A stretch of 64,000 bases of DNA, taken from positions 1,653,780 through 1,717,779 of the forward strand of contig OX621173.1 of NCBI GenBank assembly GCA_951640195.1, written 5' to 3'. The stretch is from Porpolomopsis calyptriformis (Eukaryota > Basidiomycota > Agaricomycetes > Agaricales > Hygrophoraceae). Below the pieces are notes generated by a model. The model worked only from the letters and a program-made list of their open reading frames with translations. It did no database searches and was not told where the DNA came from. Made by a program: the position numbers and the translations under genes. Positions 20,135-32,264 of the stretch are shown in pieces (the first letter of the stretch is position 1; the number at the start of each line of letters is the position of its first letter).

Positions 20135-22767
20135 ATGAGCAACTTTTCTGTGGGTACCCTCAGCGCAGATCATGCTACAGTGAACTTGGTGGGAGGCGAT
20201 CAAGTCAATTATCACCTTTATCCTCGCTCAGCTCAAGGTCAGTCAGTTCCATAACGATAATGTGAACCACATGCCATTTGGCTTGATTCGATGGGTGATT
20301 TGTTTTGCGCTTGCGCCAAAGGCAAACCTTTCACCTGCTCGCCAATCCATCATCTGCTTCGGTTCACAGACAGAAAGAGTATATGAACATTCCTTCTGAC
20401 GTTGCTTGTGCATTCTAGATGCCAACCGTCAGTCAGGCTTGCCCCAACGTATAAACGATGCTCCCATCGATCTTCTCTCGGCACATTTCACTGGAAGGAT
20501 GAAAGAACTCGAATTTGTAAAAGAAGCGCTCAACAAACGCCCGACCAATCTACCAAGCCGTTGTGTTATTCATGGAATGCCAGGACTAGGGAAAACTCAG
20601 TTGCTGTTGAAGTACTCAAAACTAGCGTTCGAAAACCATTGGTACTCCCATATCTTCTGGACATCGGCTACCACCATCGACAAGCTAAACCAAGGGTTTG
20701 CTAAGATTCTCGATCTCGTGGACGATCACGGCCGTTACCTTCAGGATCAGAACGCAAAGCTTACATCCGCAAGACGCTGGTTGGAAGAGCCGCGCGGAAG
20801 CGACATCGATTGGCTTCTGGTCGTTGACAACGTTCACCGCGATACGCTCAGCTTTCTTCGCTCGCATCTACCTCGGAGCAATGTCCGAGGTAGCATTCTC
20901 TTCACCACACGGACAGCCAATGTTGCTAATGCTCTAACGAACGCGGCTGGAGTACAGTATCCAATACTCGCACTTCAGACTTTGGACCTGACAGAGGCGA
21001 CGAACCTTCTAGTTGCAGATGCAGGTTTCGATTCAGAAATCACATCACCATCGCAAATGAGCCAAGCCCAAGCATTGGTCAATTCCGTTGGTCGTCTGCC
21101 TCTTGCTGTCGTCCATGCGGCGTCGTACATCAAGCAAACGGGTACCACTCTGGATGATATGCTTGAGCTGTATGACAGTAGACAAAAGATGAAAGTACGT
21201 GTATCTCCACTTACCTCGAATACAAATGCTCACACGCTGATAGGTGATTCGATGGGAGAATGATCTAAATACTTACGAGGAGCGATCTGTCGCGGCCACA
21301 TTTTCTAACCTGTTCACTCAACTGAATGACGAATCTCGCGATATCAGCAATTTTCTGAAAGTTCTCTCATTCCTTGACCCAGAGAGCATACCCGTGAAGA
21401 TGATTGTTGAAGGGGCCAAGCGATTGTCAAATTCCGAGAGTCCAAGCCCATTTGCCAACCCGTTACCAACACCCCTCGTTGCCTCGACACCCTCTTCGCC
21501 ATTACCACCACCATTGCCCAAGCTTACCCCATTACGACGACTGAAAGAATGGGGCAAGCGTCGTTCGTCGTTGAGTCGCGCTGTTAAAACTGCCACTGCC
21601 GACACGAGGCCGACATCTCGGATAGCTTTGGAATGCTCTTCACTGATTTCCTTAATTCTTTCGCCAATCGACTTTCAGAAAGCCATACAAATGCTCAACA
21701 ACCTATCTCTGGTTGAGCACCGACCAAATATCGGAGACTCTTCGTTGTGGATGCACGATTTGGTTCAATTCATGATACAAGAATCTGCGAGGACAGACGA
21801 AACTTATCGAAAATGGCTCCAACTATCTGTGTCGCTTGTCTGTTTCGCCTTCGAACATATCAAAGATTATGAATCACCACAGTCGTGGCCTGAATGCGAG
21901 AAACTCGTGTCGCATTTACGATCTCTGGACGAAGCATGGGATGACGTATATGGCTTCAACGAGGAGCTGACAATGGCCAAGATCAATATTGCAAAATATC
22001 TATGGAAATGCGGACGATATGGTGAAGCTGAGGAGTTGTATAAGAAGGTCGTTGAAGTGACGAACAAGTATTTAGGGGTTGATCACCCTTATACGCTCGC
22101 CTCGATGGGCAATCTCGCATTGGTGTACAAGTACCAAGGACGATACGATGACGCAGAGACGCTTGATAAGCAGGTGTTAGCCACCAACCAGAAGCTTCTA
22201 GGAGCTGATCACCCCGACACACTCACCTCCATGAACAATCTCGCATCAGTGTATATGTCCCAAGGACGGTACGATGAGGCGGAAGCGCTTCATAAACAGG
22301 AGTTAACCAGCATGCAGAAGCTTCTAGGAGCTGATCACCCCGACACACTCACCTCCATGAACAATCTCGCATTGGTGTATACCTCCCAAGGACGATATGA
22401 TGAGGTGGAAATGCTTCATAAGCAGGCGTTAGCCACCATGCAGAAGCTTCTAGGAGCTGATCACCCCGACACACTCATCTCAATGGACAATCTCGCATTG
22501 GTGTATAAGTCCCAAGGACGGTATGATGAGGCGGAAACGCTTCATAAGCAGGTGTTAGCCGGCAGGCAGAAGCTTCTAGGAGCTGATCACCCCTACACAC
22601 TCACCTCCATGAACAATCTTGCATTGGTGTATAAGTCCCAAGGATGATTTGATGAGGCGGTTGCACTTTTCACGGTGGCCTTAGCTGGTTTTGAGAAGTG
22701 TCTCAGTAGTAATCACCCACACACATGAACCATAGCTCATAATCTCTCTCAGCTACAAGCAAAGTAG
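20135..22767 (+). pseudogene. NLR1: NB-ARC-TPR receptor gene with truncated 3' end
   Basis: Exons 20135-20237, 20419-21194 and 21244 onward. Exon 1 encodes MSNFSVGTLSADHATVNLVG followed by GDQVNYH. The NB-ARC exon has the P-loop GMPGLGKT (about residues 87-94), Walker B LLVVDNV, GSILFTTR and the GLPL-like GRLPLAVVHAA. Exon 3 has a helical linker and five 42-residue TPR units (pattern KLLGADHPDTLTSMNNL). A TGA at 22645-22647 replaces the CGA (Arg) of NLR2 and NLR3, giving 760 residues; a second in-frame TGA at 22726-22728 replaces CGA of NLR4. The old stop is at 22765-22767. It could still produce a shortened receptor. Element A begins about 16 bp after the old stop. Confidence 0.85.
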
Positions 22768-22782
22768 TCATTTATAGATATC

Positions 22783-23240
22783 ACGGATCACTGCGGGAAG
22801 TAAAATTAATAATAAGTAGTGATTTTATCACTGTTCCATTGAAAAGCAGTGACAAAGTCACTGTATCCAGCACTCACGAGTTTTCAGTGACCCACTTCTT
22901 TTTAGTGACTTTGTCACAGTCGTAATTTTCTTCATTTTCTTTATCTTATCGTATGCAAACCTATCTCTTATCTTGGGATTCCCCCCACTTGTTACCGGGA
23001 TTCCCCATTACCCTTCTCCGGGATTCCCCACTACTTTACCTATATGCGGACACCTTTCATTTCCATCCTTGTTTCAACCCCTTTATGATTCGTCATCGAT
23101 CACGATGACTCATTCTTATCTCTACCTCATGTTATGTCGCACTGACTCACACAGATAAGTAGTCAGTATATAAAGAGTACCTCTTGTACATATCAGACCT
23201 TAAGTCTGATTCCTCGTTAGCCTACTCATAACAAGGACTT
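22783..23240 (+). repeat. Element A 5' LTR region with AGTGAC/GTCACT palindromes
   Basis: Within 22815-22920 the motif AGTGA...TCACT recurs in both orientations: AGTGATTTTATCACTG, CAGTGACAAAGTCACTG, then AGTGACTTTGTCACAG. A TATA box follows at 23166. I treat it as the U3 of the LTR; the right edge is uncertain because no second LTR copy is available. Confidence 0.55.
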
Positions 23241-23754
23241 GGAATCATCCTCTATATCTCTTGGGACAGAACACCCGAAGTAAAACGCATTCCGAACAAC
23301 CGGTTTATAACAAGAATCAGACTTCCTTCTGGTTCTCTCCCACTTGCTTATCCAAACATCCTCATCACTGTGATCATCAACATTACCTCTTTGTCTCTTA
23401 CCCACTTCCATCCTGGCTTCTACCGACAACTCAGACGTTGAAGAACAATACAAAGATCCTCTCTCAAGATCGACTTTTTCAGCTACAATTCAGGATCAAG
23501 AACCATCCTTTTCTTCAGCTCTCGAAGAAACGTTAGCTACTCCCACCCCTGCTCCTGCCCCCCTAGGACCACGGACTCGATCAAGAACAAGAGGACTCTT
23601 CTCTTCATCTTCAGCCCCAGCAACAAGACCAGTTCATCAACGAACTGCTACCCCACCAGGACGATATGGTTCTCTCTATTCCCAACTTTCTTCTGCAACA
23701 TCTACACCAACACCAACAGCTTCAACAACCCCACAACAGCCGACATCTACCAAT

Positions 23755-24773
23755 ATGTCAGGAACGTCCACCAATGCCCCCACCAACCCCCCTACCATTG
23801 ACATCACGACCTTGATGGCCACTGTTCGCCAACTTGAACAAACCATCACCCAACAACAACAGCTAATCACCCAGCTCCAGCAACAACAACCTCAACCTCC
23901 TCCGCCACACCAACAACCTCCTTTGCCTCAACAACCTGCTCCCCCCTCCATCAAGATCGCTAAACCCGATGAATACGATGGGTCTGCAGCCAAATGTCTC
24001 AATTTTATTCAAGCTTGTCGTCTAGTCCTTGACGACAGCCAATGGTCCGACAGACAGAAAATCACTTATGTCTTGTCGTTCATGAAGATAGGTGTTGCCC
24101 AATCATGGGCCCGACAGCAGACTCAAGAATTCAACGTACTCAGTGGGTTGGAGCTGATTACGAGGATTTTATGGAAGAGCTTGAGGAGTGCTTTGGAGAC
24201 GTTGATGCGAGAGCAACAGCGCAGGTCAAGATTCAAAAGGTAACCCAAGGACTTTCTACTGTGGACAATTATAACGTACGATTCGGAGCTCTCGCGGATG
24301 AAACTGGTTTCAACGACGACGCACTCAAAGTTTTCTACCGGAACGGCCTCAACCCCGGTATACTTGAAAAAATCTATGCCCTTGATCCCATCCCCGCCAC
24401 CCTCAACGCTTGGAAGCGAAAAGCTTCCATCTTCGATCAACAATGTCTCGAACTCGCACTTGAGTGTCGTGCCGCTCCCCGGAGTAACTACTACACTCCC
24501 AGGGAGACCGTGGCTCGAACGACGACCCGAACTCCCTCCTCTGCTCCTGTCAAACAGGAGACAACTCCCTCATCATCAATATCGCGCGTTCCGCGAGGCA
24601 ACTGCTATCGCTGTGGAGAACCAGGTCATTGGGCGAACAAGTGTCCAAATTCCACTTTCGCCTCTTCTTCGTCAGCGCGCCCATTGAGTAGTGCCCCTGC
24701 CGGACAACGACGAGGAAGACCAACCACAGGGCGAGGTCGAGGTCGAAACATTCGAAGTATCGAGATGGAATGA
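23755..24773 (+). pseudogene. Element A gag, one frameshift
   Basis: The first part (23755-about 24130) starts MSGTSTNAPTNPPTIDITTL and continues with a glutamine/proline-rich coiled segment and the gag core (IKIAKPDEYDGS, VLSFMKIGVAQSWARQQ). Between about 24120 and 24150 the frame changes by one base, and the second frame carries WVGADYEDFMEELEECFGD and the CCHC zinc knuckle CYRCGEPGHWANKCP, then a Gly/Arg-rich tail to 24773. Gag forms the particle shell and binds RNA. A programmed shift inside gag would be unusual, so I read this as a disabling indel. Confidence 0.8.
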
Positions 24774-27700
24774 GTCGACGAAGTGGTTTCCCCAGCTACT
24801 ATGGAGGAAACTATTTGAGTGGTGGACAACTGCGGGATCGATCGCTAGCCGAAAGAGAGAAAAGCTCAGCTCGTCAAGGAACTGAAAGAACAGGGTTTTT
24901 AGGGAGTCCGAACGCTTTGCCTACCATTACGGACATATCTACTCAAGAATGTACCACCACTCCATGCAATCTATTTCGAATTCTTGGTACTCTTGAAGAA
25001 GGCAATCTCGGACTCATTTTGGACGTTTGGATTGAAGCTACCGACACTGGTCAACATGTTCCGGCCACTGCTCTGGTTGATAGTGGAGCCTCTGGAAATT
25101 TCGTGGACGAATCCTTCACAACTTGCCACAATTTTACTCTAACACGATTGGAAACCCCAATCCCCGTACGGAATGCCGATGGATCTGAAAACCGAGGTGG
25201 ACCCATTGAGAACGATATTGATATTTAGTTAGAGGCTCCTGGAGGACACAATGAACAGATCCGATTGGAAGTGACCGATCTCGGATCTAAGACGGATATT
25301 ATCCTCGGCTTCCCGTGGCTCAAAAAGCACAACCCCAACATCGATTGGAAAGAGGCAACACTGGCTCTGGATAGCAAAGATTTCCCTCTACCACAATGGA
25401 TAGTGAACAATGCGGAGTCACCAGGAATGGAATCGGTCACGCTGGCCATGAATTGATGCGTATTGAAGTCGGATGAATCCCGAGCCAGCACGGTGGAAGA
25501 AGATATGCGAAAGTTTGTACCAGAGGTATACTGGAAAGACTACTCTAGTGTCTTTGCCAAAGAATCCTTCGACCGCCTTCCACTGCATTCGGAGTTCGAC
25601 CACGCCATAGAACTGGACGAAACTTTCAGACCAGTCAAAGGTGCGAAATACGCAATGTCCCCTCTTGAGATGGATCACTTACACAAGTTCATCGACGAAA
25701 ACCTGTCTACTGGACGAATACGGACTTCCAAGTCAAAACAAGTCTCTCTGTTCTTCTTTGGAAAGAAAGCCGAAGAAGTAAATGCTAAAGGTAAGAACGC
25801 TGGTTTACGCCCTATCGAAGATTATCACTACCTCAATGAACACACGGTTCCTGACCATTACCCCCTTCCCCTCCTTCATCAAATACTCCAACGACCTAAA
25901 CTCCTAACAGCGTCTCTGTTTACGGTCATGGATATCCGATGGGGATTCAACAACGTTAGGATTAAGGAAGGTGACGAATGGAAAGCTGCTTTCATTACTG
26001 AAGCAGGCGCCTTCGAGCCCACCATCATGTTCTTTGGTTTGCGGAACTCACCAGCCACCTTCCAATGGATGATCGACACAAGATTCAAAGAAGTCCTGGA
26101 CTCTGGAAATGTTTTCATTTATATCGATGACGTGCTTGTTTGTGGAGATGATTTACAGGAATTGCGACGCTGGACCTTCAGAACTCTAGATATCATGAAG
26201 AAACACGGACTCTTGTGTAAACCCGTCAAATGCCAGTTCGAGAAGGAAGAAGTCATTTATCTCGGAGTCGTCCTATCCAAAGGGCGAATCACCACCAATC
26301 CAAAGAAGGTCGATGCTATCATGTCTTGGCCTATTCCAGAAACGGTGAAACAGCTCCAATCCTTCTTGGGCAGTGCAAACTTTTGGCGAAGATATATCAA
26401 GAGTTTCTCCAAAGTCGCTACCCCTCTCTATGAACTCTTGCACAATGAAACTGTGTGGGAATGGACTCCTCGGAGACAAGAAGCCTTCGACAACATCAAA
26501 TCCCTTTTGACGAACGCGCCTGTTCTTCATATTCCTGATCGCGATCTCCCTTATTGCTTAGAAACCGACGCCTCTATCATTGGAATCGCAGGAATACTCT
26601 CCCAACTTCACAACGGACACTGGAAACCTGTTGGTTATCATTCAAGATCTACCTCCCCTGCCAAAAAGAACTACCCTACCCACGATCTAGAGCTCCTGGC
26701 GATCATTGATTCCTTTAAGCAATGGCGTCATCTTCTCGAAGGAGCGAGACACGATATTCTCATCAGGACGGACAGTTTGGCTTTACGATACTTTTCCAAG
26801 AATCTTCACCTATCGAACCGCCAGACTCGTTGGTCTGAATATCTGTCCAGATTCGGGTTCAAAATTGAATACGTTCCAGGAAGGAAGAACAAGGCCGACG
26901 GCTTGTCCAGATGCCTGGATTACTTGCCCGGCATCGAAGCCGACGTGGAGAACGAAGTTCTGATAGCGCGCGACTGATGGATAAATTCAATTGTCAAGTT
27001 GTTGAATTCAAGCCTTCTCTCTAGATTACGCTTCAAAATCCCACTCCCACAGAAGATCCAAGATAAACTCGAGGATGCCTCACTTGCTTGGACCCAAGCT
27101 GATGGGCTTATACGCGATGTTGAAGGTCAAATAGTGGTGCCAGAGGAAGTATCTCTGCGCACAGACATTATACGACTGTCCCACGCCTACCCCCACGCTG
27201 GCCACCCTGGCATTGAGAAGACGAAGGAACTCGTCCTTCATAACTTTATTTGGGATGGTGCCCCACAAGACATCACCAACTACGTTCGATCCTGCCCCGC
27301 TTGTCAACAAAACAAGAACTTCCCCTCGAAGCCGTCAGGACTACTCTAACCCATACCCCCCTCTATGGAACCATGGAAGGAAATCACCGTCGATCTCATC
27401 GTCGAACTCCCCAAGTCACAAGGCTATGATGCTGTGATGGTCGTTGTCGATTGTTTCACTAAATGTGCTCACTTCATTCCGACAACTTCCAATCTTTCAT
27501 CAGAAGGTGCTGCGAAACTCTTTCGGAATCACATCTGGAAACATCATGGATGGCCCCAAAAGGTTATATCCGATTGTGGAGTGCAATTTGCGTCCAAATT
27601 CACAGAAGCTCTCAATAACTCCTTAGGAATCATCTCCGGTCTCTCCACTGCATATCATCCTCAAACAGATGGTCAAACGGAATGTACCAATCAAGAACTC

Positions 27701-28273
27701 GAAGTTTACTTACGTTTCTATACCAACTTCATGCAGGATGACTGGTCGGAATGGCTCGCTTCTGCGGAATTCGCCTACAACAATCGACAACACTCTGCTA
27801 CTTCACAATCACCATTCTATATGGAATACGGACGTCATCCTCATCTTCCCACAACAATTCCGGATCAAAGCAACGTGCCTGCAGCAAACACCTTTCACGA
27901 ACGTCTCACACGCGCACAGCAAAACGCCGAACGATCCCTATCAAAGACAATGGAGTCAATGAAGAAATATGCTGATCGAAAATGGAAGCCTTCACCCTCC
28001 TATGAAGAAGGAGATCTAGTCTGGTTAGACACCAAGAATATCAAGACAACACGACCCTCGAAGAAGCTTGACAACCGACGGACTAGACCATTCAAGGTCT
28101 TGAAGAAGATATCGGACCTTGCTTATCTGATCGACATCCCCGGAACATGGAGATTGCACCCAGTCTTTCACGTTTCACTCCTGAGACCCAACGTCGGAAA
28201 TGAATTGCTCCACCCTGATGTCATCGACACATCACGGTGTCATGATCCCAAACTGATTTGGTATCAAACTTAA
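24770..28273 (+). pseudogene. Element A pol: protease, RT, RNase H, integrase with four stops
   Basis: One reading frame throughout. Protease: ALVDSGASGNFVD. Reverse transcriptase: MDIRWGFNNVRIKEGDEWKA, FFGLRNSPATFQ, catalytic YIDD. RNase H: CLETDAS, NYPTHDLELLAI. Integrase: zinc region HAGHPG...CPACQQNK, core VDLI, ISDCGVQF and TDGQTECTNQELE. No chromodomain was seen after the integrase. Stops interrupt at 25226 (TAG), 25454 (TGA), 26975 (TGA) and 27347 (TAA); each is one C-to-T step from CAG, CGA, CGA and CAA. Two integrase positions usually Arg are Cys (CGT to TGT): SDCG and TECTNQ. There are no frameshifts in 3.5 kb. Confidence 0.88.
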
Positions 28274-28299
28274 CCAAAGATCATGCATTCAGCAAGTAG

Positions 28300-29271
28300 C
28301 ATCCATAGCTCAAATATCCTTTATCTTATCTTATCTGATCTTATCTTAGATAAGATATCACTGTCCTTCACACATTATCTTATCTCAGATAAGATACACT
28401 ACTATCTTTACTTATGCTATCTTATCATGGACAATAGCATTCTTCCCATTGTTCTCTGAGTCAGAATGACTCATATCCCATTTCTCTATTGTTCTGTCAT
28501 CACTCCATTGTTCTCTGAGTCACTATGACTCATATTAATCTTCCCCATTGTTCTCCTCATTGTCTGACTTATAGTGAGTCACAATTCAAACTCCTCATTG
28601 TTCTTTTGTCCATTGTTCTTATTTCCTATTGTTCTCATTGCCCATTGTTCTCAAACATATATAAAGGGCCCCCTTTTCACCAGTGAGGAGTTGAGTTGAC
28701 TTTTAACCCACTTTTACCCCACTCCCCTCCCCCTAGTCTACTCTTCCCCTTTTCCCTTGAACTCACCCCTAGTACTCAGTACCTAGTACTACCCCTTATT
28801 GATACTACTTGTCTGTAGTCAATACATCCAATCCAATCTAGTCTATTAAGCTTATACCCTGTGTGATTTCACCTAAGCCCTCTTACGTTAAGAACCAACT
28901 TAGGAATCACCCCTTGACGTATTTCTATAAGTTGAAGATAGCCACCGAGGACTATCTTATCTTACTTCAGCCCCTGCTTATTCATCACATTCTCTAAGTC
29001 TCAGTCCTTATTGGAGAGACCTCACTGTGATACATATTCTTCTAAGTCAGCCGTTGACTTCATTCTTGCTCTCCCAGTTAATACTATCCATTAAGTTTGG
29101 ATAGCCTGCTCATCTGTACATCCTAGCCAAGGATTACTCAAGCCCCATCAAAGGAGGAAGTGATCATTACCCAATCAACTCACATCTCCCCCGAACAACT
29201 AGGACCTACTTGATTGACGTATAACTCCAGTAGTCCTAGAAGTGAAGTATTTATATTTCACCTGATATAAT
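28300..29271 (+). repeat. Element B 5' LTR: U3 repeats, TATA box, primer site edge
   Basis: Starts with inverted ATCTTATC/GATAAGAT repeats (28326-28397). The octamer ATTGTTCT then occurs eight times between 28448 and 28650, and a TATA box lies at 28660 (CATATATAAAGGGCC). The right edge is set by TGGAGCCCACCGCGAGGG at about 29272, which has the TGG expected of a tRNA primer-binding site. The left edge is uncertain, and the matching 3' LTR would lie at or beyond the 200-N gap. Confidence 0.6.
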
Positions 29272-29378
29272 TTGGAGCCCACCGCGAGGGGTGATTGTGA
29301 TTGATTGTAATCTCACTCCCCAACTTATTCAGACCCCACTCATCAACATAACTCCCAACTTAGTATTCAACACTTACT

Positions 29379-32246
29379 ATGTCTGGACAGTCTCAAGTCC
29401 AATCTCAGTTTACACGCACCCCAGACATGATGCCCCTTCTGGGACAGAAGTCTGCTCCATCTAAGTTCAGTGGAAGCCATGAACAGATCAAGCGCTTCCT
29501 CAGACACTTTAATCAGTTATGTAAAGTTTACAATGTACCTGATGTGGAGAAGGGTGAACACCTCATTGACTACTGTTCTAGTAAAGTAGTCCAGTTAATT
29601 GAAGCCCTTGAAAGCTATAGGACCAATGATTGGCCCAAGCTGGAAGCTGATCTCAATAGGTACTATGATGCTGCCTTAAAGGAAACTCGATACATTGTCA
29701 AAGACCTCCTCTCTTTCACTCATAAGTGGAAGACTAGGCAAATCCATTCATTAACACGTTGGAAGAAGTATGAAAGAAGATTCATCACTATTGCAGGATG
29801 GCTACAAGCCAAGCAGAGAATCTCAGAAGACGAACAAGCTGCTTATTTCTGGAATGGAATTAACAAGACTCTCAGACAGGTGATTGAAGCCAGACTTATT
29901 AATGCTTCTGGAACCACCCCTCTGGATGTTACTTCCCCATTCCCTATGAAGAAAGTAATCAAAGTAGCTGAAGTGTTATTTGAACGTAATCGGTTTGATA
30001 TCAACCTAGCTGACTCTGACTCAGATATTCCTGGAAGGGATGATGAAACAGAGTCAGACACATCTAGTGATAACTCTTCATCATTTGATGAAGAAAGTGA
30101 AGTCGAAAGGAGACCTAGAAGGAAGAAGAAGAATAATGGTAAGAAGTCCCATAAGAGCAGATGGGATTCTGATGATGAAGATCTCAAGAAACCCTCGAAG
30201 AAGACCAGTCAGAAGAAAGAAGATCACAAGGGTAAGAAGGCATCTAGCAAGTCTACTACTCCAGTCCAAGATGAAGTAGAATCTCTTGTCAAAGAGATGG
30301 GAAAACTCTCCCTAGATGATTTACGCTATGGACTTGCCTACTATAAAGCCCTCAAACTTGATCCTGATATAGCTAGGTGTATCAAACCACCTACTCTTCG
30401 AGTATCTTCACCAAGATCTTCTATGCTTCCCTCTTCAAACACATTCCCTATATCCAATACTAGTCCCAGGAATACTGGAGACACAATCACCTGTTATGGT
30501 TGTGGAAGTAAAGGACATGGAATGTCTAGTTGTCCCAAGATTGATGAACTCATTGCTTCAGGCACACTTATATGTGATGCAAATAGGAAGCTAGTATTCA
30601 AGAATGGTGCTTTTATTCGTCGACTCCCTGAAGAGACCTTTATCTAAGCTGTAGCAAGACTCACTCAAGACAAGACTAAGCCCATCCAGACTCATTTCCT
30701 TACTCTGCAAAGTGATTGCTCAGATTACTACCTATCAGAACCTGAGTTTGAAAAAGATGATTCAGGTGTATATGTAATCCCAGCCACTGAGTATGAGCCA
30801 GAAGTCCAGGATGAGGATGTACAAGTTATGGCAGCAGACAGAGTCCCTCACAAGATTACTACAGCTAGGAAGGAAGTATTTGATGGAGTCTATCCCCCTA
30901 TAAAGTCTAGAACCAAAGGGAAAGAAAGCACAGCTGCTACCCAAGGTTCTCACCCATTCCCAAGCACTACACCTAAAGCTGCCCCCTTACGATTCCAAAC
31001 TCATCTCCCAACTGAGGTACTGAAGCCTCATCACGACAAAGACTTTATTAAGGCACTGCCTACACCTATTGATGCCAGAGTTAAACGAATTCCTCCCACA
31101 GAAATTAATAAAGATATTGACATGAAGGATATAACTAGAAAATCCAGAGCTAAACAGACTGCACCCCTACCCCAAGATACCACAGAATTAGCACCCCAAG
31201 TCTCTACTAAATCTCCAGTACATCAATCAGAGATATCCTCTACAATTGGCGACAACCAGGTAGTTAATCAGATTCTTGATACATCAGTTACCCTAAAAGT
31301 CAGAGAAGTCCTGGGATCATCCAAGGAAATATCTGATAAACTCTCAGAAATGATCAAAAGGAAGAATGTGAAGACTGCTGTTTTAGCTACTTCCTTTCTC
31401 ACTAGAGACAGAGAGGAACTGATCAAGCTCCAGGTTGAATGTGATAAGTGCCCTGTATCTGCTATCATTGACACAGGATCCCAATTGAATGTGGTTAGTA
31501 AGGATGCATGGAAATTAATCCTTCAGAGACCTAGGGACCTAACTAAGACGTTAGTTATGAATGATGCTAATGGAGGTGTAGGAACCCTTGCTGGATTGGT
31601 ATCTAATGTCCCATTAACCTGTGGAGGTATTACTACCTATGCCAATCTCTTTATTGGGGAGTCAGTCCCCTTTGATTTGTTACTTGGACACCCATGGCTA
31701 CGTGATAATCTAGTTACCATTGATGAAAGAACAGAGGGAACTTACCTCTTGTTCAAGCACCCAAAGAATCCAGAGGCCAAATATGAGATATTTGTAGCCC
31801 CTCGGGTTCCCTCCTTAGGGTACCACATTAATCCAAGCCCACTTGTTAGGCCTGAGGTAGCAGTATGTGCTGCACTTACCAATACGGCCACTGGAAGTAG
31901 TTCAAGCCCAGCCGTCGATGGGCCTGCGAGTTCTAAGCTCCGCTCGAACTTACTTCCAAAAGCGTCGGTACCGACCATAACCTCGGGACCGACAGAGAAC
32001 AATAAGAATTCGAGCTCAGACATGATATATCCTATTATGGGTATTACAAATCCTCCGAAAAACGGACTCCGAGACGGAGGTTTATTGTTTTTTAGCGCAT
32101 ATCCGACTGAATTAGTTACTAACAATGGGAATTCTATTTTTAAAGATGCCACCATTGTTCCCAATAAGCATATAAGTCCAAAATTTATTCCAAAGAGGCA
32201 ATCGTTACTGCTAAAAACGATGCCTCATGCCCAGACTATGTCCTAA
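29379..32246 (+). pseudogene. Element B gag and protease, one frame with a TAA between
   Basis: Gag starts MSGQSQVQSQFTRTPDMMPL at 29379, has a basic/acidic low-complexity stretch around residues 210-290, and ends with the zinc knuckle CYGCGSKGHGMSSCP. A TAA at 30645-30647 is followed in the same frame by AVARLTQDKTKPIQTHFLTL and, further on, the protease motif AIIDTGSQLNVVS and LLGHPWLRD. Gag and protease are therefore one frame split by one stop. It may be a CAA-to-TAA mutation or a site of stop readthrough; the context after the stop (GCTGTA) does not match the classical readthrough signal, so mutation is more likely. Confidence 0.75.
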
Positions 32247-32264
32247 AGCGCTCCCTACGTCCAT

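Larger units (their letters stand above)
22783..28290 (+). mobile_element. Element A: decayed Ty3/Gypsy LTR retrotransposon
   Basis: Homology of the NLR1 3' flank with NLR2 stops at about 22782, which sets the left edge. About 22783-23240 is a 5' LTR-like region with a TATA box (GTATATAAAGAG at 23166). Gag, protease, reverse transcriptase, RNase H and integrase follow in the Gypsy order. No second LTR copy is found; after the integrase stop (28273) the sequence passes into the promoter-like region of element B. So A is either truncated or interrupted by B, with its remaining part beyond the assembly gap. Gag has a frameshift and pol has four in-frame stops, so it is inactive. Confidence 0.85.

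Noticed and set aside
28641..28670. Host promoter with a TATA box
   Set aside because: The TATA box follows LTR-type repeats and is followed by a primer-site-like sequence and gag, so it belongs to element B.
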